DNA of 64,000 bases from Halorubrum salinum (GTDB lineage: Archaea; Halobacteriota; Halobacteria; Halobacteriales; Haloferacaceae): assembly GCF_024494575.1 (NCBI RefSeq), contig NZ_JANHDO010000006.1:1-64000 (forward strand). The letters are read 5' to 3'. Every line of letters begins with the position of its first letter. Within the stretch, counting starts at the first letter, position 1. Below, piece after piece: positions 9,291-17,228 of the stretch. The notes under the pieces were generated by a model, which was not told the origin of the DNA, made no database searches, and worked only from the letters and a program-made list of their open reading frames with translations. A program made the translations under genes and the position numbers.

Positions 9291-9364
9291 GGAGAGGACC
9301 TTTTTGACTCTTCGTAAAATTGCCTCCACCCTTCACCATCCTTATTTGTATGCTATACCTCCAC

Positions 9365-11152
9365 ATGGGTATGTCTGTTACAGATGCCGACGGTCTCTTT
9401 CGTCGGATTCAGGATATCGCTGATATCGGTATCTGGGAGTATAATCCACAGTCTGACTCTCTCCGTTGGTCTGATGGTCTGTATCAAATACACAACGTTG
9501 AGAAAGGGTACGAGCCGACCTTGGAGGACGCAATCGGATTTTACCATCCGGATGACCGCGATGAACTCAAAAATATTGTGAATCGAGCGATTGAGCAGGG
9601 AGAACCCTATGATCGTGAACTTCAGATCGTTCGCTCAGACGGCACCGTTCGAGATGTCCGTGCCCAAGGAGAAGTTACTACCGACGAAACCGGGGAAACC
9701 ACACTTCTTCGCGGCGTGTTGCGTGATATTACTGAGCGCAAACAGCGGGACCGAGAACTCCGCCAATTCAAAGAAGCAGTTGAGCAGGCCGCTCACGCCA
9801 TCTATATTACTGATACCGACGGGACAATTGAATACGTCAATCCAGCATTTGAGAAGATCACGGGATACACTGCCGAAGAAACACTCGGTGAAACTCCTGC
9901 TATTCTTAATTCAGGGGCATACGACGAGAGCTTCTATGCGAACCTTTGGGAGACCATTCTTGCAGGAAACGATTGGGAACACGAAATGATAGACGAACGG
10001 AAGAACGGCGAGAAGATCATTCTTGCTCAGACAATTGCACCAATCGAGACTGACGATGGCAACGTAGAGGGATTCGTCGCAATCAATCGGGACATCACCG
10101 AGCGGAAAGAGCAGGAAAAACAACTGCAGATCTATGAGTATGCCTGTAACTCAGCATTTAGTGGGATTGCGATTGCCAGTCTGGAGGGCGAACTACGGTC
10201 GGTGAATCCTGCATTCTGTGAGATGTGGGGCTATGCCGATCGTGAGACCGTGCGTGGGAGATCAGTTACCGAGTTTTGGAATGATCCGGGAGCCGCCGCA
10301 GAGGTCGTTGCCGCGATTCGAGAAACCGGTAGCTGGGAAGGGGAACTCGAGGCCGTTCGCCAAGACGGGTCGACGTTTCTCGCTTACTGTTCGGCTAGCT
10401 ATGTGAAAACTGATGGTGGCGAACCGACCGCATTAATGTCCTCGTTCGTCGACATCACCGAGCGGAAGAAACACGAACGGCAATTGAAACAGGCGAATGA
10501 AGAACTCGAGATGTTGAATCGCGTCGTTCGCCACGATATTCGCAACGACATGGCAGTGATTCTCGGGTGGGCCGAATTTCTTGAGGAGCACGTCGACGAG
10601 ACTGGAACGGATCATCTCAAAAAAATTCTCAGCAGTGGTGAGCATATCGTTGAACTCACAGAAATTGCTCGTGATTATGTCGAGACAGTTACGAGTGAGG
10701 AAACGGTTGAACTCAAACCGACACCGTTACGCTCTGTTCTGGACACAGAACTCACCCTCCGACAAGAGTCCTATCCAGATGCAGATATTAGCACTATTGG
10801 CTCGATCCCGGATGTTGAACTGCAGGCCAACGAGATGCTGTCATCCGTATTCCGAAACCTGTTGAACAACGCTGTCCAGCACAACGACAAAGACCGGCCT
10901 GTTGTCGAGATAATGGCTGAAGAATACGCCGACAACGTGGAAATTACAATTAGAGACAACGGTCCGGGCGTCCCTGAGAGTCAGCAAGAGACAATTTTCG
11001 GGAAAGGAGCGCAAAGTCTTGAGAGTAGTGGGACAGGGATCGGACTCTATCTCGTTCAGATGATCGTTGCACAATATGGTGGCGACGTCGCGGTACGGAA
11101 TACCGATACAGGAGGAGCAGTATTTACTCTGCGGCTCCCCAAAGTGAGTTGA
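9365..11152 (+). CDS. PAS-PAS-PAS sensor histidine kinase
   Basis: This soluble kinase is about 595 residues. Three PAS modules sit at about 8-130, 137-255 and 262-380, each ending in the DITERK linker motif typical of PAS/PAC. The phosphoacceptor motif RVVRHDIRNDMAVILGWAEF has its histidine near residue 390. The ATPase domain has VFRNLLNNAVQHN, DNGPGVP and GTGIGLYLV. The open frame begins at 9320, but ATG codons at 9365 and 9371 fit better with a TATA-like stretch about 20-25 bases upstream (leaderless). No response regulator is adjacent. The IS200/IS605 element begins just past its 3' end. Confidence 0.85.
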   Translation: MGMSVTDADGLFRRIQDIADIGIWEYNPQSDSLRWSDGLYQIHNVEKGYEPTLEDAIGFYHPDDRDELKNIVNRAIEQGEPYDRELQIVRSDGTVRDVRAQGEVTTDETGETTLLRGVLRDITERKQRDRELRQFKEAVEQAAHAIYITDTDGTIEYVNPAFEKITGYTAEETLGETPAILNSGAYDESFYANLWETILAGNDWEHEMIDERKNGEKIILAQTIAPIETDDGNVEGFVAINRDITERKEQEKQLQIYEYACNSAFSGIAIASLEGELRSVNPAFCEMWGYADRETVRGRSVTEFWNDPGAAAEVVAAIRETGSWEGELEAVRQDGSTFLAYCSASYVKTDGGEPTALMSSFVDITERKKHERQLKQANEELEMLNRVVRHDIRNDMAVILGWAEFLEEHVDETGTDHLKKILSSGEHIVELTEIARDYVETVTSEETVELKPTPLRSVLDTELTLRQESYPDADISTIGSIPDVELQANEMLSSVFRNLLNNAVQHNDKDRPVVEIMAEEYADNVEITIRDNGPGVPESQQETIFGKGAQSLESSGTGIGLYLVQMIVAQYGGDVAVRNTDTGGAVFTLRLPKVS

Positions 11153-11178
11153 CCGCATAGCCTGCTGTGTGAACTACC

Positions 11179-12423
11179 CTACTCGCTCACGGCTGACGCC
11201 GTTCGCTCCTTGAGGGTAGGGCTTCCTGTTTCCACGACGCGCTTTACAGACACCGAATCGGTGTCCGTAGGGAGCGCAGTCTCCACAGGCGTTGATTCGG
11301 AGTGTCCCACTCCTATGTCTTCGAGACCGCGAGAAAGGATGTTCCACGCCGCGTTCGCGTCCCTGTCCGCCTCAAACCCGCAGGCGGGACAGGAGTGTTC
11401 ACAGACCCACAACGGCTTCTCCGTCAAAACACCACACGACGCGCACTCTTTCGTCGTACCGCGCGGATCCACGGCGACGAAGTACGTTCCCTCTCGCTTG
11501 CACTTGTACTCGAGCAACGAGAGGAACGTCCGCCATGCTGCCGACGCGGTGTTGCGGCTGTTCGACGGCGACTCCATCATCCCCTTCACGTTCAGGTCTT
11601 CGACCGCCACGAGGTCGTACTCCCGAGCGTAGTAGTTCGAGAGTTTATGGAGAAAATCACGGCGCTTCCGTCGGAGATCGGCGTGACACTCTGCGACGCG
11701 ACGCCGTTGCTTCTCGTAGTTGTTCGACCCGTGTTGCTTCCGCGAGAGTTTCCGTTGCTCACGCTCCAAGCGTTCACGCTCGTCGGAGAGATCGAGCGAC
11801 TCGACCGCCGTGCCGTCGGTGTCGTGGGCGTACTTGAGAATCCCCACGTCAATTCCGACGCACTTCTCGGGATTTTCGGTGGGTTCGGACGGTTCACGGT
11901 CGATTTGGACGCCGAACGTGGCGAACCACTCGCCCGTCGGCTCCTTCTTGACCGTGACCTGCTTGAGGTTGGCGTCGTCGGGGATGTTGCGGTGGAGTCG
12001 CATCGGAATGTCCGCGAGTTTCGAGAGTGACAGCACAGTCTGACCGCCCTTCTTGTCGAGCTTGAAGCCAGACTGGTTGTACGTGAAACTCCGGAACTCC
12101 CGTGGCGGCTTCCACTTGAGTTGACCGACGCCGTAGCCGTTCTCCTTGAGCGTGGAGAGGCTGTTGAGGTTGTCGAACAGCCGTTCCACGACGGTTTGGA
12201 GCACCTTCGAGTACACGTCGGAGAGGTCGTCCCACCACTCCTTGAGGGTGGGGAGTTCTGACCGAAGCGTGGTCATGGACGGCAGTTCGGCGTGTTCATC
12301 TTGGTACTCGTTAAGCCGATAGAGCGTGTGATTGTACAGTTGCCGACAAATATCGCGGTGGCGGTCCAACTCCTCACGGTGGGCGTCGGACGGCTTGAGG
12401 CGATACTTGTAGGCGTAGTACAT
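11179..12423 (-). CDS. tnpB: TnpB RNA-guided nuclease of IS200/IS605 element
   Basis: This 414-residue protein is of normal TnpB length. The RuvC-like active site is complete: the first aspartate in CVGIDVGILKYA, the glutamate in VAVEDLNVKGM, and the last aspartate in EADRDANAAWNIL. The zinc finger CASCGVLTEKPLWVCEHSCPAC supplies paired CxxC motifs. The N-terminus YKYRLKPSDAHREEL is the usual HTH entry of the family. The start is the ATG at 12423, overlapping the tnpA stop as TGATG; the longer upstream reading belongs to tnpA. TnpB proteins use an RNA from the element's right end to cut the donor or empty site and aid retention. Here that RNA would overlap the tnpB 3' end. Confidence 0.9.
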   Translation of the reverse strand: MYYAYKYRLKPSDAHREELDRHRDICRQLYNHTLYRLNEYQDEHAELPSMTTLRSELPTLKEWWDDLSDVYSKVLQTVVERLFDNLNSLSTLKENGYGVGQLKWKPPREFRSFTYNQSGFKLDKKGGQTVLSLSKLADIPMRLHRNIPDDANLKQVTVKKEPTGEWFATFGVQIDREPSEPTENPEKCVGIDVGILKYAHDTDGTAVESLDLSDERERLEREQRKLSRKQHGSNNYEKQRRRVAECHADLRRKRRDFLHKLSNYYAREYDLVAVEDLNVKGMMESPSNSRNTASAAWRTFLSLLEYKCKREGTYFVAVDPRGTTKECASCGVLTEKPLWVCEHSCPACGFEADRDANAAWNILSRGLEDIGVGHSESTPVETALPTDTDSVSVKRVVETGSPTLKERTASAVSE

Positions 12424-12839
12424 CAGCTCTCCCGCTGGTCTTCGACATACTGTTTCAGCACATCCAGCGACACCTGCCCCGTCGAAATGAGGCAGTAGGA
12501 GTCGTTCCAGAACGAGTCGCCCCACAGTTCGGTCTTCAGCTCATCCTCGTACTCGTTGCGGATACGGCGAGCAGTCGCGCCCTTGACTGTATTAATGAAC
12601 TTCACGAGGTCCGTGGTTGGTTTCGCTCGGAACAGGATGTGTACGTGGTCGTCCTCTCCGTCGAGGTTCGTCAGTTCGACGCCGTAGTTGTCCGTGAACC
12701 CGCTGATGACCTCGTGAATGAATTGGGTTCGCTCCTCGGTTAGCACTCCGCGCCGATACTTCGTGGTGAGTATCAGGTGGTAGTGTAGGGAATACGTCGA
12801 GTGCGCTCCCGAATCGAGGTCGTACTCCATTAGGTTCAT
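12423..12839 (-). CDS. tnpA: TnpA Y1 HUH transposase of IS200/IS605 element
   Basis: This 138-residue protein has the IS200-type transposase pattern: the strand HYHLILTTKYRR, the metal-binding HUH motif as DHVHILF, and a C-terminal helix LKQYVEDQ that carries the catalytic tyrosine. It acts as a single-strand DNA nickase that recognises the subterminal hairpins. The ATG at 12839 is used because the longer open frame begins with TTG. The gene overlaps tnpB by one base at the stop-start junction, as is common in haloarchaeal members. Confidence 0.9.
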   Translation of the reverse strand: MNLMEYDLDSGAHSTYSLHYHLILTTKYRRGVLTEERTQFIHEVISGFTDNYGVELTNLDGEDDHVHILFRAKPTTDLVKFINTVKGATARRIRNEYEDELKTELWGDSFWNDSYCLISTGQVSLDVLKQYVEDQRES

Positions 12840-12934
12840 ACTGTAATACAATATCCAAATGTAAAATCATTACGACGGCGTTGGCCTGCGGGCCTGTAAC
12901 CGTATCGCCATATGAACAGGTGATGACGGCGTTG

Positions 12935-13039
12935 ACGAGACGCTCCGCGTCTCGTTCGCACACCAGAAATCTTCGATTTCTGGGGACGCTGTATCCCCAC
13001 CCTACTCCGCTCCCTTCAGTCGCTCCGTTGAGGGTGGGG
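12935..13039. repeat. Three stacked hairpins at the IS left end
   Basis: Upstream of tnpA lie three perfect inverted repeats in a row. ACGAGACGC with loop TCC spans 12935-12955. CCAGAAATC with loop TTC spans 12963-12983. A nine-base stem, CCCCACCCT and AGGGTGGGG, spans 12995-13039. The outermost resembles the hairpin at the right end and is the likely TnpA recognition site. The two inner ones could be folded in single-stranded DNA or in the tnpA leader. The rest of the gap to the kinase stop at 13184 holds only a 12-base palindrome, GCGCAGCTGCGC, at 13106-13117. Confidence 0.75.
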
Positions 13040-13183
13040 GCTTAGCGCCTATATCAAGCTAACCGTGCGTAGTTGTGCGTAATCGTCGACAGCAAACAGC
13101 CGGTGGCGCAGCTGCGCTTTGTCGCCTACACTCCACCACTAGGATATTCACGCTGTTAGCCTTCGGATACTCAGACAGAAAAA

Positions 13184-16108
13184 CTAGCTCTCAGGAAGCC
13201 GAATAATTACGTCCGCTCCCCCCGAGTCATTTGTGTCCAACGACAGCGTCCCATTCGAACGACGAACAACTTGCTTGACGAACCAGAGGCCGAGTCCTGT
13301 TCCGTGACTTAATGGATTGATTTCGCTGTCCGCCATCAGCACGCTCCATTCCTGCTCGGGAATTCCTGGGCCATCGTCTCGTACCGTCAGTTCTGCCATC
13401 CCATCCACGACGTGGAGTTCGATATCAACGATCGGGTGTTCTCGATCGGAATGAATGATCGCATTCACCACTAATTCTCGAATCGCTTTGTCGATCCCAC
13501 GAGGGGCACTCACCCAACATTCAGCAGCCAGATCTGTCTGTACTGTTGCCGCAGGGTACTCCGCTTGGACGTCCGAGATAATCTGTTGAATTCTCTGAAA
13601 TAAATTTGTATCGACAATTTCAGTACTGCCGGTGAGAAGGTCGATAATTCGCTGGTTATTCTTCGACATCTCAACGAATTTTTCACTTCTTTTGAGTATT
13701 TTTCGGGTACTTGACAATACTGTATCTGGCCCTTGCTGTTCGATGAGTTCGGCATGCCCTTGGATAATATTCATATCATTCTTTACATTATGTCGGAATA
13801 CACGGCTGAGAACTTGCAGTTGCTCGTGGTTTGCTTGCTCCTCAGAAACATCAATTATGTGTACCACATATCCACCGGTGTCGCCGTTCTGGGTTGGAAG
13901 CGGCAAAACCCCTGTCTCACCGGGGAAGATTTGTCCCGACTTTTTTTGATAATCGAGAAGTAATGCTTCTTGAGAACTCTCCGTTATCTTAAACAACTGC
14001 TCCACATCTGTACTCTCGTCTGTAATCGTGCTGAGATTATTTCCCTCAATTTCGCCGCTCTCGTACCCGAACATATCGACAAAGCCCGGATTACAGGTTG
14101 TAATCGTGCCACCGAGATCTGTGACTACCACCGCACCGCGGACGTTTTCAAATAACGACTCGTACCGCTCTTTCTGTGCGCGTATCTCGCGGGTTTGCTG
14201 GACCTGTTCTGTAATGTCTCGGACGACGCCGATACCGCTCTTTGGTTCTCCGTCACACCCGAATTCAACCTCGGCCGTTTCCTGCACCCATCGTGTCTTA
14301 CCATCTACCACGATCCGATGCTCGATGTCATAGCCACCTTCTTTTAATGCTTCACTCCATGCTTCATCAACTTTCTCACGATCTTCGGGATGAACCATCT
14401 CTAGGAACCATTTATACGTCATCGGCGTTCCCGGGTCCAGGCCGAATATCCGATAACATTCGTCCGACCACTGCAGGTCGTTGGTATCGATATTCAGATG
14501 CCAGCTCCCGACGTGCCCGACCTTCTGAGCTTGCTCCAGATGCGTCTGGATTTCTTCCTCTTTCTGCCTGCGCGTGGTAACGTCCCTCGAAATGACCGCG
14601 ACGCCCCGTTCACCACCGTAGAGTTTCACCGGGACAAGTCGTTGCTCGACACAAACCTCCCCGACCGATTCCAAGAAGAGGTCGAATTCGAGGCTTAACG
14701 TCTCTGACCCGTCGGGCTCTTGAACCCACTCGCCGACATCAGGTTCCTCATTTTCTAAGACCGCGGTGATCGCGTCTACAAACCGTTGAGGATCTTCATC
14801 AGGGGCAGCCATTTCTTCGGTGACCGACTCAATTGGGATGCCCTTGATTGCCTCCAGAGACACATCTGCATAATCGAGTGCCGCGTCGTTGGCAAACTGG
14901 ATTCGCTTGTCCTCGTTGACCAAGAATGCGACTTCATTCATCGCCTGCACAATGAGTTCGTGCGTTTGCAGGCGTCGTTCGCGTTCCTTCTGGTCGGTGA
15001 TATCATCGTAGATTGCGACGAAGTGGGTCACGTCTCCAGAGTCGTCCATCACCGGCGCAATCGTATGGTTGGCGACGAACCGTGTTCCATCCTTGCGTTC
15101 GTTCACGATCTCACCGGTCCAGACGTCCCCGTCCAAAACAGTCTCCCACAGGGCGGCGAAAAACGAATCGTCGTGTTCGCCGGAACTAAGCAACTGGGGC
15201 GTTTCTCCGAGTGCATCAGCAGCGGCATATCCGGTCAACTCCTCGAATGCTGGATTCACGTACTCGATCTGCCCACTCACATCAGTAAAGAAGACAGCGT
15301 GCCCGGTGTGCTCAATCATCTGTTCGAATTTCTGTAGACGTTGTTCGCGCTCTTTTCGTTCTGTGATGTTTCGCGTTGAGCCGACGATTTGCGTCACCTC
15401 GTCATCGACGAGTACCGGTGCGAGTCTCGTTTCCCACCACGACCCACTGTCGAATGCTGAGAGGTATTCTTCGTACTCAATAGACGTTCGTCTCTGTACA
15501 CACTCTTTGTATTTCTCGCGGATCGCATCACCGTCCGTTTTGTTAGTGATTTCGCGGATCGTTTTTCCCTGGAGTTCGCCAGCTGGAGTGTCTGAAAATG
15601 TCTCGTATGCCGGGTTGACCTGATTGACGCGAAACGTCTCTCCACCGTCTTCGACGTTGATAACGAACAATCCTTCCTGCGCGTTCTGGAACAACGTATC
15701 TGCACGCTCTAGGTCGTACAGTCGTTCCTTTTTTTTAGTGATATCGTTGAAGCAAACAGTAGCACCCGTGTCGTCGGGATGGACCCTGACTTCCCACCAC
15801 GTTTCGAAGTTCTCGTTATACCGCTCGAAAGACGTCGTTTGTCCGGTTTCGATAGCTCGCTCGATCGCGTCCTGTGCTTTGGTTCCCTCAGTATTGGGAA
15901 AGCGATCCCAAATGTGCTCGCCGAGAAGTGACTCAGCGTCGGTATCGAGGAACTCCGTCGCTTGTCTATTAACATACGTGTACCGGAGTTCGTGGTTGAG
16001 AGACACTACGCCATCTGAGACGCGTTCTAGTGCGTTGCTTCGTGCCTGTTTTTGCTCTGGAAACCCGGTATTGGAGCGGTCTAAGGAGCTTATATCGATT
16101 TTCTTCAT
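13184..16108 (-). CDS. Sensor histidine kinase with about six PAS domains
   Basis: This 974-residue soluble kinase reads leftward. About six PAS modules occupy roughly 25-755, most ending with PAC-like DIT motifs. One (about 510-630) is of the PAS_3 type (QWSDECYRIFGLDPG). The phosphoacceptor motif FRHNVKNDMNIIQGHAEL places the histidine near residue 773. The ATPase domain has ELVVNAIIHSD, DDGPGIP and GTGLGLWFV. The ATG at 16108 overlaps the stop of the decayed transducer upstream (ATGA), so this kinase was once translationally coupled to a HemAT-like gene and may now need its own initiation. The IS200/IS605 left end lies just downstream. Confidence 0.85.
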   Translation of the reverse strand: MKKIDISSLDRSNTGFPEQKQARSNALERVSDGVVSLNHELRYTYVNRQATEFLDTDAESLLGEHIWDRFPNTEGTKAQDAIERAIETGQTTSFERYNENFETWWEVRVHPDDTGATVCFNDITKKKERLYDLERADTLFQNAQEGLFVINVEDGGETFRVNQVNPAYETFSDTPAGELQGKTIREITNKTDGDAIREKYKECVQRRTSIEYEEYLSAFDSGSWWETRLAPVLVDDEVTQIVGSTRNITERKEREQRLQKFEQMIEHTGHAVFFTDVSGQIEYVNPAFEELTGYAAADALGETPQLLSSGEHDDSFFAALWETVLDGDVWTGEIVNERKDGTRFVANHTIAPVMDDSGDVTHFVAIYDDITDQKERERRLQTHELIVQAMNEVAFLVNEDKRIQFANDAALDYADVSLEAIKGIPIESVTEEMAAPDEDPQRFVDAITAVLENEEPDVGEWVQEPDGSETLSLEFDLFLESVGEVCVEQRLVPVKLYGGERGVAVISRDVTTRRQKEEEIQTHLEQAQKVGHVGSWHLNIDTNDLQWSDECYRIFGLDPGTPMTYKWFLEMVHPEDREKVDEAWSEALKEGGYDIEHRIVVDGKTRWVQETAEVEFGCDGEPKSGIGVVRDITEQVQQTREIRAQKERYESLFENVRGAVVVTDLGGTITTCNPGFVDMFGYESGEIEGNNLSTITDESTDVEQLFKITESSQEALLLDYQKKSGQIFPGETGVLPLPTQNGDTGGYVVHIIDVSEEQANHEQLQVLSRVFRHNVKNDMNIIQGHAELIEQQGPDTVLSSTRKILKRSEKFVEMSKNNQRIIDLLTGSTEIVDTNLFQRIQQIISDVQAEYPAATVQTDLAAECWVSAPRGIDKAIRELVVNAIIHSDREHPIVDIELHVVDGMAELTVRDDGPGIPEQEWSVLMADSEINPLSHGTGLGLWFVKQVVRRSNGTLSLDTNDSGGADVIIRLPES

Positions 16109-16712
16109 TTTATCACCCGGACCGTGTTGTTGATCTGTTTCACGCCCTCTGCCTGTTTTTCCTTAGCGGAATGAACATCTTTGATTTTGTCGACGACGGT
16201 GTTCGCCTGTTCGACTGACTCATCAATCATCCTGGCAACTTCTTTTCTACTGGCGGGCTGACCATCAGTCACGTCCGAAACTTCACGAATTCCCCATGAT
16301 GTTTCTTGGACGGATTGAGCAATATCTTGCAGTGTGTTCTTCGCTTCGATACCCTGTGTGATACTCTTCGACTTCCTCGATAGTTTGCTCAATACTGGAG
16401 ACAGTCTCTCCAGTGTCTTCTTTGACACCTGTCGCTGCTGTTCGAGCTGGGTTTCGAATTGCCGGCAGTAGCAACGGATGGCGGTGACCATAGCCACCTG
16501 CTGGTCAGGGTTCATCACCTTCAGCATCGATCGAGTGCGGTCGACAAGCGTATCCAGCGCTTCATCGGGGTCAAGGTGTCGTTGTGCCGTATTTCCACAC
16601 TGCCGTCTGACTGTGCCGAGTCCGATTTTAGGTCTTCGTCTACTGGGTCAATAAGGTGCTCGTAGAAGACGCCGGAGGCACTAGGATGGATTTTTAACCC
16701 GAGATCAAGCAT
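16105..16712 (-). pseudogene. Decayed HemAT-like transducer
   Basis: Two overlapping frames carry pieces in the same order as the intact transducer at 694. Frame one (16712-16521) begins at MLDLG, matching the globin segment after the haem histidine, with YEHLIDPVDEDLKSD in place of [14 protein letters not shown]. Frame two (16527-16105) gives PDQQVAMVTAIRCY against [14 protein letters not shown], and ends with a recognisable C-terminal coiled coil (PASRKEVARMIDESVEQAN). A third frame near 16400 holds KEDTGETVSSIEQ. The haem histidine region and the whole signalling hairpin tip are missing, so it cannot signal. Its stop still overlaps the downstream kinase start. Confidence 0.8.
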
Positions 16713-17228
16713 ATTGTGGAATTTGATTACTGTTTGACTGAGACATACGTCTATGACAGCATACGAATATATAATAATAACCCTCAGCCGAGAGGACGGC
16801 TATCAAAAGTAGAGCGTAGTCTTGTGGAGAGCGCCAAAAGCTGTGAGCCACGATCCGGTTGAGCTGGCAGTGCTGTGAAAGGGAAATCGGTGGTAAAAGC
16901 GTCTGGTTCGATATTCGAAGATCCCAAACTGGGCTTCGATGAGTGACCGATTTCTCAACGTCTCACGCTCACACTCGCAGTCTAAGAATTCAAGTGGCCA
17001 GTCGTACTAGGGCTCGCGGTCAACCTGCATCAGCGGGCGACCGCTGTCATACAATCGTGCTGCTGGCTCAGCAGCGCTTCACGCGGCGACGCCGGCTGCA
17101 AAATCGCGGATTTGGTCACGGGGATGGATCGAGGGAATGGTCTGTTAGCCGCTCGCGGCCCTCGTTGTCATAGCAGGTGGTCACTATCCATCCCGCGTCT
17201 AACAGTTTGTTCCTGGGGGTCCATCTCC
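16713..17228. other. 516-base gap without recognisable gene
   Basis: This stretch between the dead transducer and the next kinase contains an AT-rich promoter-like patch near 16770 (ATATAATAATAA) and a 76-codon arginine-rich frame on the plus strand that I do not believe is a gene. No match to a transposase, RNA or repeat was recognised. It may be decayed coding sequence. Confidence 0.4.

Larger units (their letters stand above)
11165..13045 (-). mobile_element. IS200/IS605-family element with tnpA and tnpB
   Basis: The element reads leftward: left end near 13040, tnpA, tnpB, right end near 11170. Instead of terminal inverted repeats it has the subterminal hairpins typical of this family. 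At the left end CCCCACCCT (12995-13003) pairs with AGGGTGGGG (13031-13039). At the right end CTACCCT (11174-11180) pairs with AGGGTAG (11213-11219), overlapping the tnpB 3' end. Both ends share CCCTACTC and CGCTCC. Exact borders and the target tetranucleotide or pentanucleotide cannot be fixed without an empty site. Both genes look intact, so the element may be active. Confidence 0.85.

Noticed and set aside
11302-12030. 242-codon plus-strand frame opposite tnpB
   Set aside because: tnpB has a complete RuvC site and zinc finger; the plus frame has none.
16943-17173. 76-codon plus-strand frame in the gap
   Set aside because: Arginine-rich, no start signal, no recognisable family.
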